A stretch of DNA of 64,000 nt from Bacteroidota bacterium (GTDB lineage: Bacteria > Bacteroidota > Bacteroidia > Chitinophagales > Chitinophagaceae), in NCBI GenBank assembly GCA_018971025.1, contig JAGWVE010000005.1, positions 1-64,000 of the forward strand, given 5' to 3'. Position numbers and translations under genes: made by a program. The notes under the pieces were generated by a model. That model was not told the origin of the DNA and made no database searches. It saw only the letters and a program-made list of their open reading frames with translations. This document shows positions 1-7,208 of this stretch, one piece after another (positions within the stretch are counted from its first letter, which is position 1; every line of letters starts with the position of its first letter).

Positions 1-1715
1 GTAGCAGAACTATCAAAACTTCTGATACTATCTTGTGTTCCAGAAATACCAAACCTCTGTAATTGGTTTTGAGCCCAACGTGTACCCACCGTAACACGTG
101 CATTAAACTTGCCAAAAGTTTTTTTGGCAGTTGCAGTAATGGTGTGGTTATAGTTGTTTGCTTTAACCCAGTAGTTATCGAGTTGACCTTTGTTAGCCAT
201 TGAAGACTGAGACGCAGATTCTGGATCACGGTACTGGAAACCAGATGTCGTATAATAGTTATAACCAAAACGACCAGCAACAGTTAACCACTTTAAAGGA
301 TTGTAGTTGATAGACATGTTAGCCGTATAGTTATTTGTTCTATCCACAGACTCGTTTCTGTTTACTGCAAAAAACGGATTATCTGTTTCAGAAGTAGTAC
401 CTAAAAATGCATCATCAGCAGCATTGTTTGCAGCAATTAAATAACGCTTATGACCATTTGGCAATAAATAGTTTTTTGCGTTATCGGTAGCTGGCCATAA
501 AAATAGGTTTAACAAATAGCCACCCGCTCCTTTCATTGCCTTATCGTTAATGCTATTGCTGTATGCAATAGATGGAGAGATTTCTAAATTCTTACCAATT
601 TTTGTAGTATTGGTTAATCTGAAGTTAGTACGTTGTAATCTTGTGTTTGGAACAACACCAGATTGATCGTAATAAGATCCACTTGCACGGTAGCTAGATG
701 TAGCAGTACCAAAATCGGCACTTAAATTTTGTGTTGTACCAACCGCTTCTCTAAAGAAATTTCCAACGTTATCATAGATCGCAATATCAGGTCTCATAGC
801 AGGACCAAATGCAGAAAAAGTACCAGCACTTGCTATACCATTAGAACCTTGTTGGAATCCTGTATAAACAGAAGGAATATTTTGAAGTGATTGAAAACGG
901 AAAGAGTTATCGTAACTTAAATTGATTTTTTTACCAGCAGTAATTTTTGCTTTTTTAGTAGTAATGATAATTGCACCATTACTCGCAGAACTACCATATA
1001 GTACTGTTGCCTCTGGACCTTTCAACACGGTTACGTTTTCAATATCATTTGGGTTCAAATCTGCAATACGGTTTGTAAAGTCGTTTGAAGTATTGTTTTG
1101 CCCAGCAGCACCCGGAACCGTTTCTGCAGCGTTGATAGCTGAGTTGTCCATGATGATACCATCCACCACAAATAAGGGTTGGTTGTTTAATGACATAGAG
1201 TTAAAACCTCTTAATACAATGGTTGAAGACGCACCAGGCACACCTGATGTTGCAGTGATTGTTGCACCCGCAATTCTACCTTGCAATCCATTTAAAAAGT
1301 TTTCACGTTGTGTTTCTTTTACATCATCACCTTTTACAGTTTGCGCAGAATAACCAAGATCTCTTGGCTTTTTCTTAATGTCCATCGCAACAGTAACTTC
1401 TTCAAGTTCTGTTACAGAGGCGCGCAATGAAACAGTTGCAGTTGCACCAGTAACGGTTACACGCTGGCCATCATAACCAATGTAACTTACTAGTAAGGTT
1501 TGACCCTTATTAGCCTTAATGGTGAACTCACCTTTTTCATTTGACTGTGCGGCAGATGTGGTACCTAACACTTTTACAGTTACACCTTGAAGTGGTGTTT
1601 TTTTGTCGGCATCAATGACTTTACCAGAAACATTCTGGCTTTGAGCCATAGATGGTAACGAGAAAATGAGAAGTAGTAACGTAACTACTTTCATCAAAGA
1701 AGCAATTTTTCTCAT
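1..1715 (-). CDS. SusC/RagA-family TonB-linked outer-membrane receptor, 5' part
   Basis: I translated this by hand from an ATG at 1713-1715; 571 codons stay open to the window edge, so the C-terminal barrel is missing. The product opens with a signal peptide (MRKIASLMKVV, then a leucine run ending SMAQ). A carboxypeptidase-regulatory-like domain follows (NVSGKVIDADKKTPLQGV at about residues 26-43), then a plug domain with LRGFNSM and VDGIIMDNSAI, and the start of the barrel. This order is typical of SusC/RagA proteins, which pair with a SusD lipoprotein to import oligosaccharides or peptides. The substrate cannot be told. A susD partner would lie downstream, to the left of the window, and is not visible. 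The upstream region holds repeated CGGG boxes. Confidence 0.9.
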   Translation of the reverse strand, partial: MRKIASLMKVVTLLLLIFSLPSMAQSQNVSGKVIDADKKTPLQGVTVKVLGTTSAAQSNEKGEFTIKANKGQTLLVSYIGYDGQRVTVTGATATVSLRASVTELEEVTVAMDIKKKPRDLGYSAQTVKGDDVKETQRENFLNGLQGRIAGATITATSGVPGASSTIVLRGFNSMSLNNQPLFVVDGIIMDNSAINAAETVPGAAGQNNTSNDFTNRIADLNPNDIENVTVLKGPEATVLYGSSASNGAIIITTKKAKITAGKKINLSYDNSFRFQSLQNIPSVYTGFQQGSNGIASAGTFSAFGPAMRPDIAIYDNVGNFFREAVGTTQNLSADFGTATSSYRASGSYYDQSGVVPNTRLQRTNFRLTNTTKIGKNLEISPSIAYSNSINDKAMKGAGGYLLNLFLWPATDNAKNYLLPNGHKRYLIAANNAADDAFLGTTSETDNPFFAVNRNESVDRTNNYTANMSINYNPLKWLTVAGRFGYNYYTTSGFQYRDPESASQSSMANKGQLDNYWVKANNYNHTITATAKKTFGKFNARVTVGTRWAQNQLQRFGISGTQDSIRSFDSSA

Positions 1716-2026
1716 ACTTATTTTGGTTTCTATGAACAATTAATAATTATCCGGCAAGCATTTTTTCGAGTAGAAGCCGTAATAATCAACGCAATGTTAA
1801 AATTTGTTACGCATATTTCAAGAACTATTTCTTTATTAAACGGGGTTATTAACACCCTTTCGGGATAAAATAGAGGTAATTCGGGTTATTATTCGGTGAA
1901 TACCCATTTTTTGTTCGACATGTGGGAATTATTAGTATCCTTTTATTATACATATATTAATTTATTTTAATTTGTTTCCGTTAATTAAATTATATTTCAA
2001 CCGGTTCTATTAACTTCGTAACCGCA
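1716..2026. promoter_or_regulatory. Divergent intergenic region between susC-like gene and dnaG
   Basis: This 311-bp AT-rich gap holds the start regions of two divergent genes. I see no ORF of note. CGGG-centred boxes occur at 1841-1851, 1861-1870 and 1882-1891, about 20 bp apart; the first and third share GGGTTATTA. The stretch 1842-1857 is also nearly palindromic. No perfect TAnnTTTG box is present in either direction; a one-mismatch version (TATATTTC) lies about 30 bp before dnaG. Confidence 0.4.
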
Positions 2027-3952
2027 ATGATTTCCCCTAATACCATACAACAAATCACCAGCCGCATCGATATCATTGATATTGTGGGTGAGTTTGTGAA
2101 ACTTAAAAAAAGGGGGACCAATTATTTAGGCAATTGCCCTTTCCACAACGAAAAATCTCCATCTTTTACCGTATCTCCTGTAAAAGAAATTTACAAATGT
2201 TTTGGTTGTGGTAAAAGCGGCAACTCCATTACATTTTTAATGGAGCATGAAAAATATAGTTATGTAGAAGCGTTAAGATGGCTCGCTGCTAGATACAATA
2301 TTGAAATTGAAGAAACAGAAACTTCGCCTGAGCAAAAAATATTAGTACAAACATCGGATAGCTTATATGCGATCAATCATTTTGCGCAAAAGTTTTTTAG
2401 CACCCAATTACTAGATACCGAAGAAGGAAAAAATATTGCACTCTCCTATTTGCAAGAAAGAGGATTTAGAAAAGAGATCATTGAAAAATTTCAGATTGGA
2501 TATAATCCAGATCATAGAACTGCATTAACAGAAGCACTACTTGCCAATCAGTTCAATCCTACCCTGCTTCCAAAAACCGGACTTGTTGCAAATAGAAATG
2601 GCGACGAACTCGTAGACAATTATAGAGGTCGAATTATTTTTCCCATTCATGGCAACACCGGAAAAGTGATTGGATTTGGAGCGCGCGTTATTGGAAAATC
2701 TGATAGAGGTCCTAAATACATCAATACCCCCGAAAACGAAGTATACAGCAAGAGTAAAATTTTATACGGATCCTACTTTGCAAGAATGGCCATTGATAAG
2801 GCTGATGAGTGTTTACTGGTTGAAGGCTACACCGACGTTGTGAGCTTACACCAAGCCGGTATCGAAAACGTAGTAGCAAGTGGAGGTACTTCACTAACCA
2901 CCGAGCAACTGAGGCTCATTAAAAAATATACCCAAAACCTAACCATTATTTATGATGGGGATAGTGCCGGTGTTAAAGCAGCCCTTCGAGGTCTTGATAT
3001 GGCACTGGAAGAAGGGCTTAATGTTAGGCTTGTGCTTATCCCCGACAACGAGGATCCGGATAGTTATGTCAATAAAGTTGGCACAACTGCATTCAATGAA
3101 TTTGTAGCGACGGCTAAAAAAGACTTCATCATTTTTCAACTTGAAGTCATGCTTCAAGAAGCTGGCGGAGACGTGAGCAAAAAAAGTGCGGTTGTCAATC
3201 AAGTAGCAGAAACACTGAGTAAAATAAATAAGGCCGAAGATTTTACCAAGCAACAAGATTATATTAGAAAATGTGCAAGCCTACTTCGCATAGATGAAAC
3301 GGGGCTCACCAACCTTGTCAATAAATTTAAACGCGACATTCTTGTTAAGCAAGAAAAAAAGATGCCGTTTGATGAGGCACAACAAATACTTGAAGGTCAG
3401 CAAGCGCCTGAATTTGACGAAGGTGCTGCACTCGTTAATCAAGACGATATTTATGAGAAGAATTTAATACGCGTATTACTCGATTACGGCTTATTAAAAT
3501 TTGATGAACATAAAACAATGGCCGATTATATTTTTGAAGAATTAGAGCAATTTGATTTTGACAATGAACAGTATGTTCAGCTCTATCAAATTTATAAAAG
3601 CTGGTATGACAAAGGATTAGAGCCTACTTCTAAAACCCTACTCTACCACGATGATGAAAATATTAGAAACATGGTGGTCAACTTAACCGTATCACCACAC
3701 GAACTCAGTTTAAAATGGGATACCATTTTAGAAGGTATGAATATCGTTAATAGAGACACTTCTATGGAAGACGTAACCATGAGTGTCAATTATTTTAAAC
3801 TTCGGAAAATCAAAAAGATGTTTGACCAAAACCAACAAGACATGGAAAATGCAGGTTTTGAAGAACAAATGAGGCTTATTGAATTACACAAACACCTCAA
3901 AGACATTGAAAGAGAGATAACCAAAAAAATTGGAACGGTTATCATCAAATAA
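2027..3952 (+). CDS. dnaG: DNA primase DnaG
   Basis: Synthesises RNA primers at the replication fork together with DnaB helicase. The N-terminal zinc-binding domain is visible (C37, H40, C58, C61 in CPFH...CFGC). The core carries a TOPRIM fold with EGYTD (E266, D270) and the metal-binding pair D310/D312 in YDGDSAG. RGRIIFPI and GFGAR are typical of the catalytic core. The 641 aa is normal for Bacteroidota primases; the C-terminal helicase-interaction region is divergent, as usual. It stands alone on the plus strand and ends at a hairpin terminator shared with the convergent small gene. Confidence 0.97.
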   Translation: MISPNTIQQITSRIDIIDIVGEFVKLKKRGTNYLGNCPFHNEKSPSFTVSPVKEIYKCFGCGKSGNSITFLMEHEKYSYVEALRWLAARYNIEIEETETSPEQKILVQTSDSLYAINHFAQKFFSTQLLDTEEGKNIALSYLQERGFRKEIIEKFQIGYNPDHRTALTEALLANQFNPTLLPKTGLVANRNGDELVDNYRGRIIFPIHGNTGKVIGFGARVIGKSDRGPKYINTPENEVYSKSKILYGSYFARMAIDKADECLLVEGYTDVVSLHQAGIENVVASGGTSLTTEQLRLIKKYTQNLTIIYDGDSAGVKAALRGLDMALEEGLNVRLVLIPDNEDPDSYVNKVGTTAFNEFVATAKKDFIIFQLEVMLQEAGGDVSKKSAVVNQVAETLSKINKAEDFTKQQDYIRKCASLLRIDETGLTNLVNKFKRDILVKQEKKMPFDEAQQILEGQQAPEFDEGAALVNQDDIYEKNLIRVLLDYGLLKFDEHKTMADYIFEELEQFDFDNEQYVQLYQIYKSWYDKGLEPTSKTLLYHDDENIRNMVVNLTVSPHELSLKWDTILEGMNIVNRDTSMEDVTMSVNYFKLRKIKKMFDQNQQDMENAGFEEQMRLIELHKHLKDIEREITKKIGTVIIK

Positions 3953-3962
3953 AACCATACAT

Positions 3963-3995
3963 AAAAAGGGCCTCATATACATGAAGCCCTTTTTA
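3963..3995. terminator. Bidirectional hairpin terminator
   Basis: An inverted repeat (AAAAAGGGCCTCAT / ATGAAGCCCTTTTT, one mismatch) with a short loop, A-rich on one side and T-rich on the other. It lies between the convergent ends of dnaG and the 67-aa gene and could end transcription from both sides. Confidence 0.8.
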
Positions 3996-3999
3996 TTTT

Positions 4000-4203
4000 T
4001 TAGAAGTTTCTATTGGATCCAGCCCTTGTAGGCTTTACATTTTTTCTGATGGCCCACAAATCTGTAATTCCAAAAGACTTACGCGTTTGTGCATTGTTTA
4101 CACCAATTACGGCGTCTGCCACTGTTTCTTTAACCTCTGTTGTCAACTTCTTTAAGTTGTCTGCATCGATTTGTACGATAGCAGGCATAGCATTACTGTT
4201 CAT
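4000..4203 (-). CDS. 67-aa protein of unknown function
   Basis: Not recognised. The 67-aa product has a helical, charged N-terminal half (DADNLKKLTTEVKETVADAV) and a basic C-terminal part with FGITDLWAIRKN. I recall DLW-x-I motifs in other short Bacteroidota proteins but cannot verify that here. The minus strand is preferred over the overlapping plus-strand ORF because its composition is protein-like, it ends right at a terminator, and a TACCTTTG promoter box lies upstream. The ATG at 4203 is the first candidate; a second ATG at codon 6 is possible. The leader would be unusually long, about 140 nt. Confidence 0.6.
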   Translation of the reverse strand: MNSNAMPAIVQIDADNLKKLTTEVKETVADAVIGVNNAQTRKSFGITDLWAIRKNVKPTRAGSNRNF

Positions 4204-4351
4204 TGTATATATATTTAAAATTTGTGTCGTTAAGATTGAACAAGTAAATTCAAATGGCTGCCTGGCGGGCTATAATCGTAAAGTAAACCTTAAAAAATCA
4301 AGTGCTACAAGAGCAGATAGGTGTTATTAGGGTTGTTGTTCAATGCTAATG

Positions 4352-4359
4352 CAAAGGTA
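4352..4359 (-). promoter_or_regulatory. Candidate -7 promoter box (TACCTTTG) for the 67-aa gene
   Basis: Read on the minus strand this is a perfect TAnnTTTG box. It lies about 150 bp upstream of the 67-aa start codon, which would give a long untranslated leader. I see no clear -33 TTTG. Confidence 0.4.
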
Positions 4360-4436
4360 ACACATTTAGACGAGAACCTAACAACTATTAGCAAAATGAT
4401 TGTTAAAATGAGGCCTTTAAATAGTACTTTTATAGC

Positions 4437-4823
4437 ATGAAAACCATACCCACATTGCTGTTTGCATTACTTATTGGTTGCACCAACTCTATCAAAAGTT
4501 TTCCTCCTGCCACAACCCCTATAGAAGCTGGCCGCAACTATATAGAAGCCTGTTTACAAGGAGATTTTGAAAAAGCAAAGGCCTATGCTGCTGCTAATGA
4601 AGCCATGCAATCCTACACTACATCCACCGAAAAAACATATAGAAACTTGGATAAAGAAGGTCGCTCAAATTATAGACAAGCATCCATTATTATACTAGAC
4701 ATCACAGACCAAGACAGCTTACATACCCTAATCCATTATAGGAATTCAATGGACAATACGCCACACCAAATTGCTATAGAAAAAGCAAAAGGCAACTGGC
4801 AAGTAACATCTATAACACCATAA
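4437..4823 (+). CDS. Small lipoprotein, NTF2-like/DUF4878-like
   Basis: A 128-aa predicted lipoprotein. The N-terminus MKTIPTLLFALLIGC is a lipoprotein signal with the lipobox cysteine at residue 15. The rest (EAGRNYIEACLQGDFEKAKAYA, then ...HQIAIEKAKGNWQV at the end) has the layout of the DUF4878/NTF2-like lipoproteins common in Bacteroidota: a helix for 'a pool of steps', then strands ending with a W. No catalytic residues are evident and the role is unknown. It is followed after 10 bp by the fluoride channel gene, so the two are probably cotranscribed. Confidence 0.75.
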   Translation: MKTIPTLLFALLIGCTNSIKSFPPATTPIEAGRNYIEACLQGDFEKAKAYAAANEAMQSYTTSTEKTYRNLDKEGRSNYRQASIIILDITDQDSLHTLIHYRNSMDNTPHQIAIEKAKGNWQVTSITP

Positions 4824-4833
4824 ATCAAATAAG

Positions 4834-5196
4834 ATGGATGTAAAAAATTTTATCTGGGTAGGCATCGGGGGTATGTTGGGCGCCGTAGCAAGGTATTTGT
4901 TTGGGTTCATCATTAAATCGATAAGCTTTCCATATGCAACAGGCCTCGTTAATTTATTGGGAGCTTTGATCATGGGTATCGTAATGGGACTGGCCATTAA
5001 AGGCCAAATAAGCCCTTCCCTTCGCCTATTTTTAGCCACCGGTATTTGTGGTGGTTTTACCACATTTTCGGCATTTGCCTGGGAAAACCTAGAACTGTTG
5101 CAACAGCAACGCTACGGCAGTTTTTTGGTGTATACATTGGGTACTTTAGTGCTTGGAATAATCGTGGCGGCTATTGGATATTTGTTGGCTAAATGA
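4834..5196 (+). CDS. crcB: Fluoride channel CrcB/Fluc
   Basis: Small dual-topology membrane channel that exports fluoride. The 120 aa carry the family signatures GIGGMLGAVARY near the N-terminus, VNLLGALIMG in helix 2, and GICGGFTTFSAF in helix 3, the last holding the pore phenylalanine and central sodium site. Four hydrophobic segments fit a Fluc monomer that works as a dimer. A single copy is present, so a homodimer is expected. I saw no fluoride riboswitch in front of the lipoprotein-crcB pair. Confidence 0.95.
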   Translation: MDVKNFIWVGIGGMLGAVARYLFGFIIKSISFPYATGLVNLLGALIMGIVMGLAIKGQISPSLRLFLATGICGGFTTFSAFAWENLELLQQQRYGSFLVYTLGTLVLGIIVAAIGYLLAK

Positions 5197-5207
5197 TTTA
5201 CGAGCCT

Positions 5208-5215
5208 TATCTTTG
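5208..5215 (+). promoter_or_regulatory. Candidate -7 promoter box (TATCTTTG)
   Basis: A perfect TAnnTTTG element ends 14 bp before the ATG of the 50-aa gene. A TTGG/TTTG -33-like tetramer lies within the end of crcB (5181-5188), about 19-23 bp upstream. Confidence 0.5.
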
Positions 5216-5229
5216 CAAAAATTATTTAC

Positions 5230-5382
5230 ATGGAAGCAAATAAATCAACTGCAAAATATTGGGCTATCTGTTTTTTCTGGTTAGCTGTAATGATCACTTT
5301 ACTCGTTGTATACCGTGAATTCTTTTGGTTAGCGTTACCTGGTACCGTTACCTATTTTGCAAAAGCAATGGACTTAATGTAA
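5230..5382 (+). CDS. 50-aa single-pass membrane protein
   Basis: Short gene found by direct reading. ATG at 5230, TAA at 5380-5382, 50 codons. The product has a soluble N-terminus (MEANKSTAKY), one hydrophobic segment at about residues 11-28 (WAICFFWLAVMITLLVV), a charged YRE turn and a second moderately hydrophobic stretch. Support: a perfect TATCTTTG promoter box 14 bp upstream, an in-frame start, and a strong terminator 50 bp downstream. I do not recognise a family. Confidence 0.6.
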   Translation: MEANKSTAKYWAICFFWLAVMITLLVVYREFFWLALPGTVTYFAKAMDLM

Positions 5383-5416
5383 GTGATGTGTAAGTGATGT
5401 GTAACTGAATGTGTAA
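5379..5416 (+). repeat. Imperfect 11-12-bp tandem repeat
   Basis: Three copies of GTAAGTGATGT-like sequence (the third is GTAACTGAATGT), beginning within the stop codon of the 50-aa gene. Each copy carries TAA or TGA in several frames. Confidence 0.6.
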
Positions 5417-5431
5417 TTCAAACTTTACTAT

Positions 5432-5463
5432 AAAAAAAAGCAGCACTTGTGCTGCTTTTTTTA
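5432..5463. terminator. Bidirectional hairpin terminator
   Basis: Perfect stem AGCAGCAC/GTGCTGCT with a 2-nt apex, preceded by an A run and followed by a T run. It separates the plus-strand crcB/50-aa unit from the convergent NlpC/P60 gene and should work in both directions. Confidence 0.9.
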
Positions 5464-5479
5464 TGCCTTCTAATAAATA

Positions 5480-6232
5480 TTATAGTATAATTCTTCGGAT
5501 GGTGCGGAGTTGATGCGTACGCAGTCCTGTGCTACTGCTAACGATACCCGCTTGATCGATAGGATCTATGCGTACCATAGCAGACGCATGAATAATTAGA
5601 TTAGGTGCTAATAAAATACCTACATGTGTAATGTTACCTTGCTCATTATCAAAAAAAGCTAAATCGCCGGGCTTGGCTTCGGCTAAAAAACCAATTGGCT
5701 CTCCCATTTCCGCTTGCTGATAAGCATCACGAGGCAACTTACAATTAAACAATTTAAAAACCATTTGCACAAACCCACTGCAATCAATTCCAAACACAGA
5801 CCTCCCACCCCACAAATAAGCGGTGCCTAAAAATTGTTTAGCTAAGTTTTGGAGTGCATCCGGGGTGTATGCATTGTTTGCTGCATCCAACATGGCACCT
5901 GTGTAAGCCAACTCAAAATTGGTATGCTTATAAGAAACAATGGGTGTACCAAGGGGTAGTTGAATGGCTTGCCCATTAAACTCCGCATTATTGACCCAGT
6001 TAGCCGCGTATCGGGTAGTAGTAACACTTGCCCCTTCTGCTACCAATTGCAATTGCAATTTCTGACACCAACCTTCATACCCGTCTTGGTGCATTTGAAT
6101 TTGATAAAAATCTTTGGTTTCACTCAGCACTTGTGCTGTTTCGCCAAATAACATTTGAGAAACCATTTCTGCTCTATGTGAACCCTCTGCTCTTAATGGT
6201 GCAACAGGAACCACACAAATCACTTCAACCAT
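5480..6232 (-). CDS. NlpC/P60 cysteine peptidase with SH3-like N-terminus
   Basis: The C-terminal half (about residues 125-220) is an NlpC/P60 domain with the catalytic cysteine in GIDCSGF (C151), histidine in HVGILL (H203) and a third polar residue H215 in IIHAS. The first 120 residues resemble bacterial SH3 domains (FYQIQMHQDGYEGW). There is no signal peptide. This layout matches cytoplasmic gamma-D-glutamyl-diamino-acid endopeptidases of the YkfC/dipeptidyl-peptidase VI type, which recycle murein peptides. That assignment is inference from architecture. It stands alone, convergent with the crcB unit and divergent from the sigma factor. Confidence 0.88.
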   Translation of the reverse strand: MVEVICVVPVAPLRAEGSHRAEMVSQMLFGETAQVLSETKDFYQIQMHQDGYEGWCQKLQLQLVAEGASVTTTRYAANWVNNAEFNGQAIQLPLGTPIVSYKHTNFELAYTGAMLDAANNAYTPDALQNLAKQFLGTAYLWGGRSVFGIDCSGFVQMVFKLFNCKLPRDAYQQAEMGEPIGFLAEAKPGDLAFFDNEQGNITHVGILLAPNLIIHASAMVRIDPIDQAGIVSSSTGLRTHQLRTIRRIIL

Positions 6233-6304
6233 GCTTTAAAATTTGAAGTAAGTTATGGAATTTAAAGAGTTTAGCATCTGTTTTAAAAGAAGTATTTTTA
6301 AGTT

Positions 6305-6868
6305 GTGCAACATTCCAAATTTGACCATATTACTACAGAGGCCCTACTCGAGCGCTACTACGAGAGCCGGGATCCCCATTGGATAGGCCTTGCACTAGAA
6401 AGGCACACGTATTTATTATTGGGGCTTTGCATGAAATATTTAAAAGAGGAAGAAGCTGCCAAAGACGCTGTGCAACAGGTGTTTTTAAAAGCGATTGTAG
6501 AATTAGAAAAATACAAAGTCACCTATTTAAAAAGCTGGCTGTACATGATTTGTAAAAATCATTGCTTGGTGCTTTTAAGACAACAAAATAAAATGGTGGA
6601 CGCAAGCAGTTTAGAGCAATTGGCTAGTTCCGAATCAGATAAAACAGAAGCCTTACAAAAAGAACAATTGGCATCTTTGTTAGAACAAATGCTTCCTAAA
6701 TTAAATGATGCACAAAAAAATTGCATCACGTTATTTTACCTCCAAAAAAATAGCTACCAAAACGTTGCATCCATCACTGGCTTAACATTATTAGAAGTTA
6801 AAAGCCATATACAAAATGGAAAAAGAAATTTGAAATTATTAATTGAAAAGCATTTAGATCATGAATGA
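6305..6868 (+). CDS. ECF-type RNA polymerase sigma factor
   Basis: The 187-aa product has sigma region 2 at about residues 25-95 (YLLLGLCMKYLKEEEAAKDAV, then LKSWLYMICKN) and region 4 near 130-180 (LNDAQKNCITLFYLQ, then SYQNVASITGL). The start is GTG at 6305; no ATG precedes the conserved region. A TATTTTTA -7-like box at 6293-6300 would make the transcript almost leaderless. It overlaps the next gene by 8 nt, so the two are translationally coupled. Target promoters are unknown. Confidence 0.9.
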   Translation: MQHSKFDHITTEALLERYYESRDPHWIGLALERHTYLLLGLCMKYLKEEEAAKDAVQQVFLKAIVELEKYKVTYLKSWLYMICKNHCLVLLRQQNKMVDASSLEQLASSESDKTEALQKEQLASLLEQMLPKLNDAQKNCITLFYLQKNSYQNVASITGLTLLEVKSHIQNGKRNLKLLIEKHLDHE

Positions 6869-7208
6869 CCTTCTCGACATATTAGACCAGGATATTTTGG
6901 TAAATGAGCAGGTATTGGAAAAATATGTTGCCGGTACCGCCACCCCCCAGGAGCAACATGAAATTGAAAAATTGATGCTTCAATCCGAATACTTTGAAGC
7001 AGCTGTAGAAGGGCTTTCAGCATTTAAAAACAAAGACGAGCTTGCCGCCTATAACCAAATGCTCAAAAAAACGGTGCGCGAACTAACACAAAAAAATAAA
7101 CAAAAAAAGAAACGTAAATTATTAGACACCGAACCTTGGACCATTGCAGCCGTTGCCATTATTTTACTTTTATGTATTGTTTGCTATTTGGTGATCAAGC
7201 TGATTTAA
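6861..7208 (+). CDS. Probable single-pass membrane anti-sigma factor
   Basis: A 115-aa protein starting inside the last codons of the sigma gene. Residues 1-75 are acidic and helical (ILVNEQVLEKYVAGTATPQEQHEIEKL, quoted in part, resembles the zinc-free anti-sigma helices of Bacteroidota). A basic linker (KNKQKKKRKLL) is followed by one transmembrane segment at about 93-113. I see no FecR or zinc-finger domain. Anti-sigma function is inferred from the overlap, topology and N-terminal pattern. There is little sequence beyond the membrane, so it has no large periplasmic sensor. Its 3' end overlaps the convergent acyltransferase gene by 14 bp. Confidence 0.7.
   Translation: MNDLLDILDQDILVNEQVLEKYVAGTATPQEQHEIEKLMLQSEYFEAAVEGLSAFKNKDELAAYNQMLKKTVRELTQKNKQKKKRKLLDTEPWTIAAVAIILLLCIVCYLVIKLI

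Noticed and set aside
922-1353. 143-aa plus-strand ORF
   Set aside because: It is antisense to the conserved plug domain of the susC-like gene and has no promoter or family marks.
1842-1857. Near-palindrome GGGGTTATTAACACCC as a terminator
   Set aside because: No T run and it lies upstream of two divergent genes, so a regulatory site is more likely.
4013-4330. 105-aa plus-strand ORF opposite the 67-aa gene
   Set aside because: No promoter-like box or protein-like pattern, and it would run directly out of the dnaG terminator.
4204-4436. Fluoride riboswitch in front of the lipoprotein-crcB pair
   Set aside because: I could not find the pseudoknot consensus; the region reads as leader for the minus-strand small gene and a promoter.
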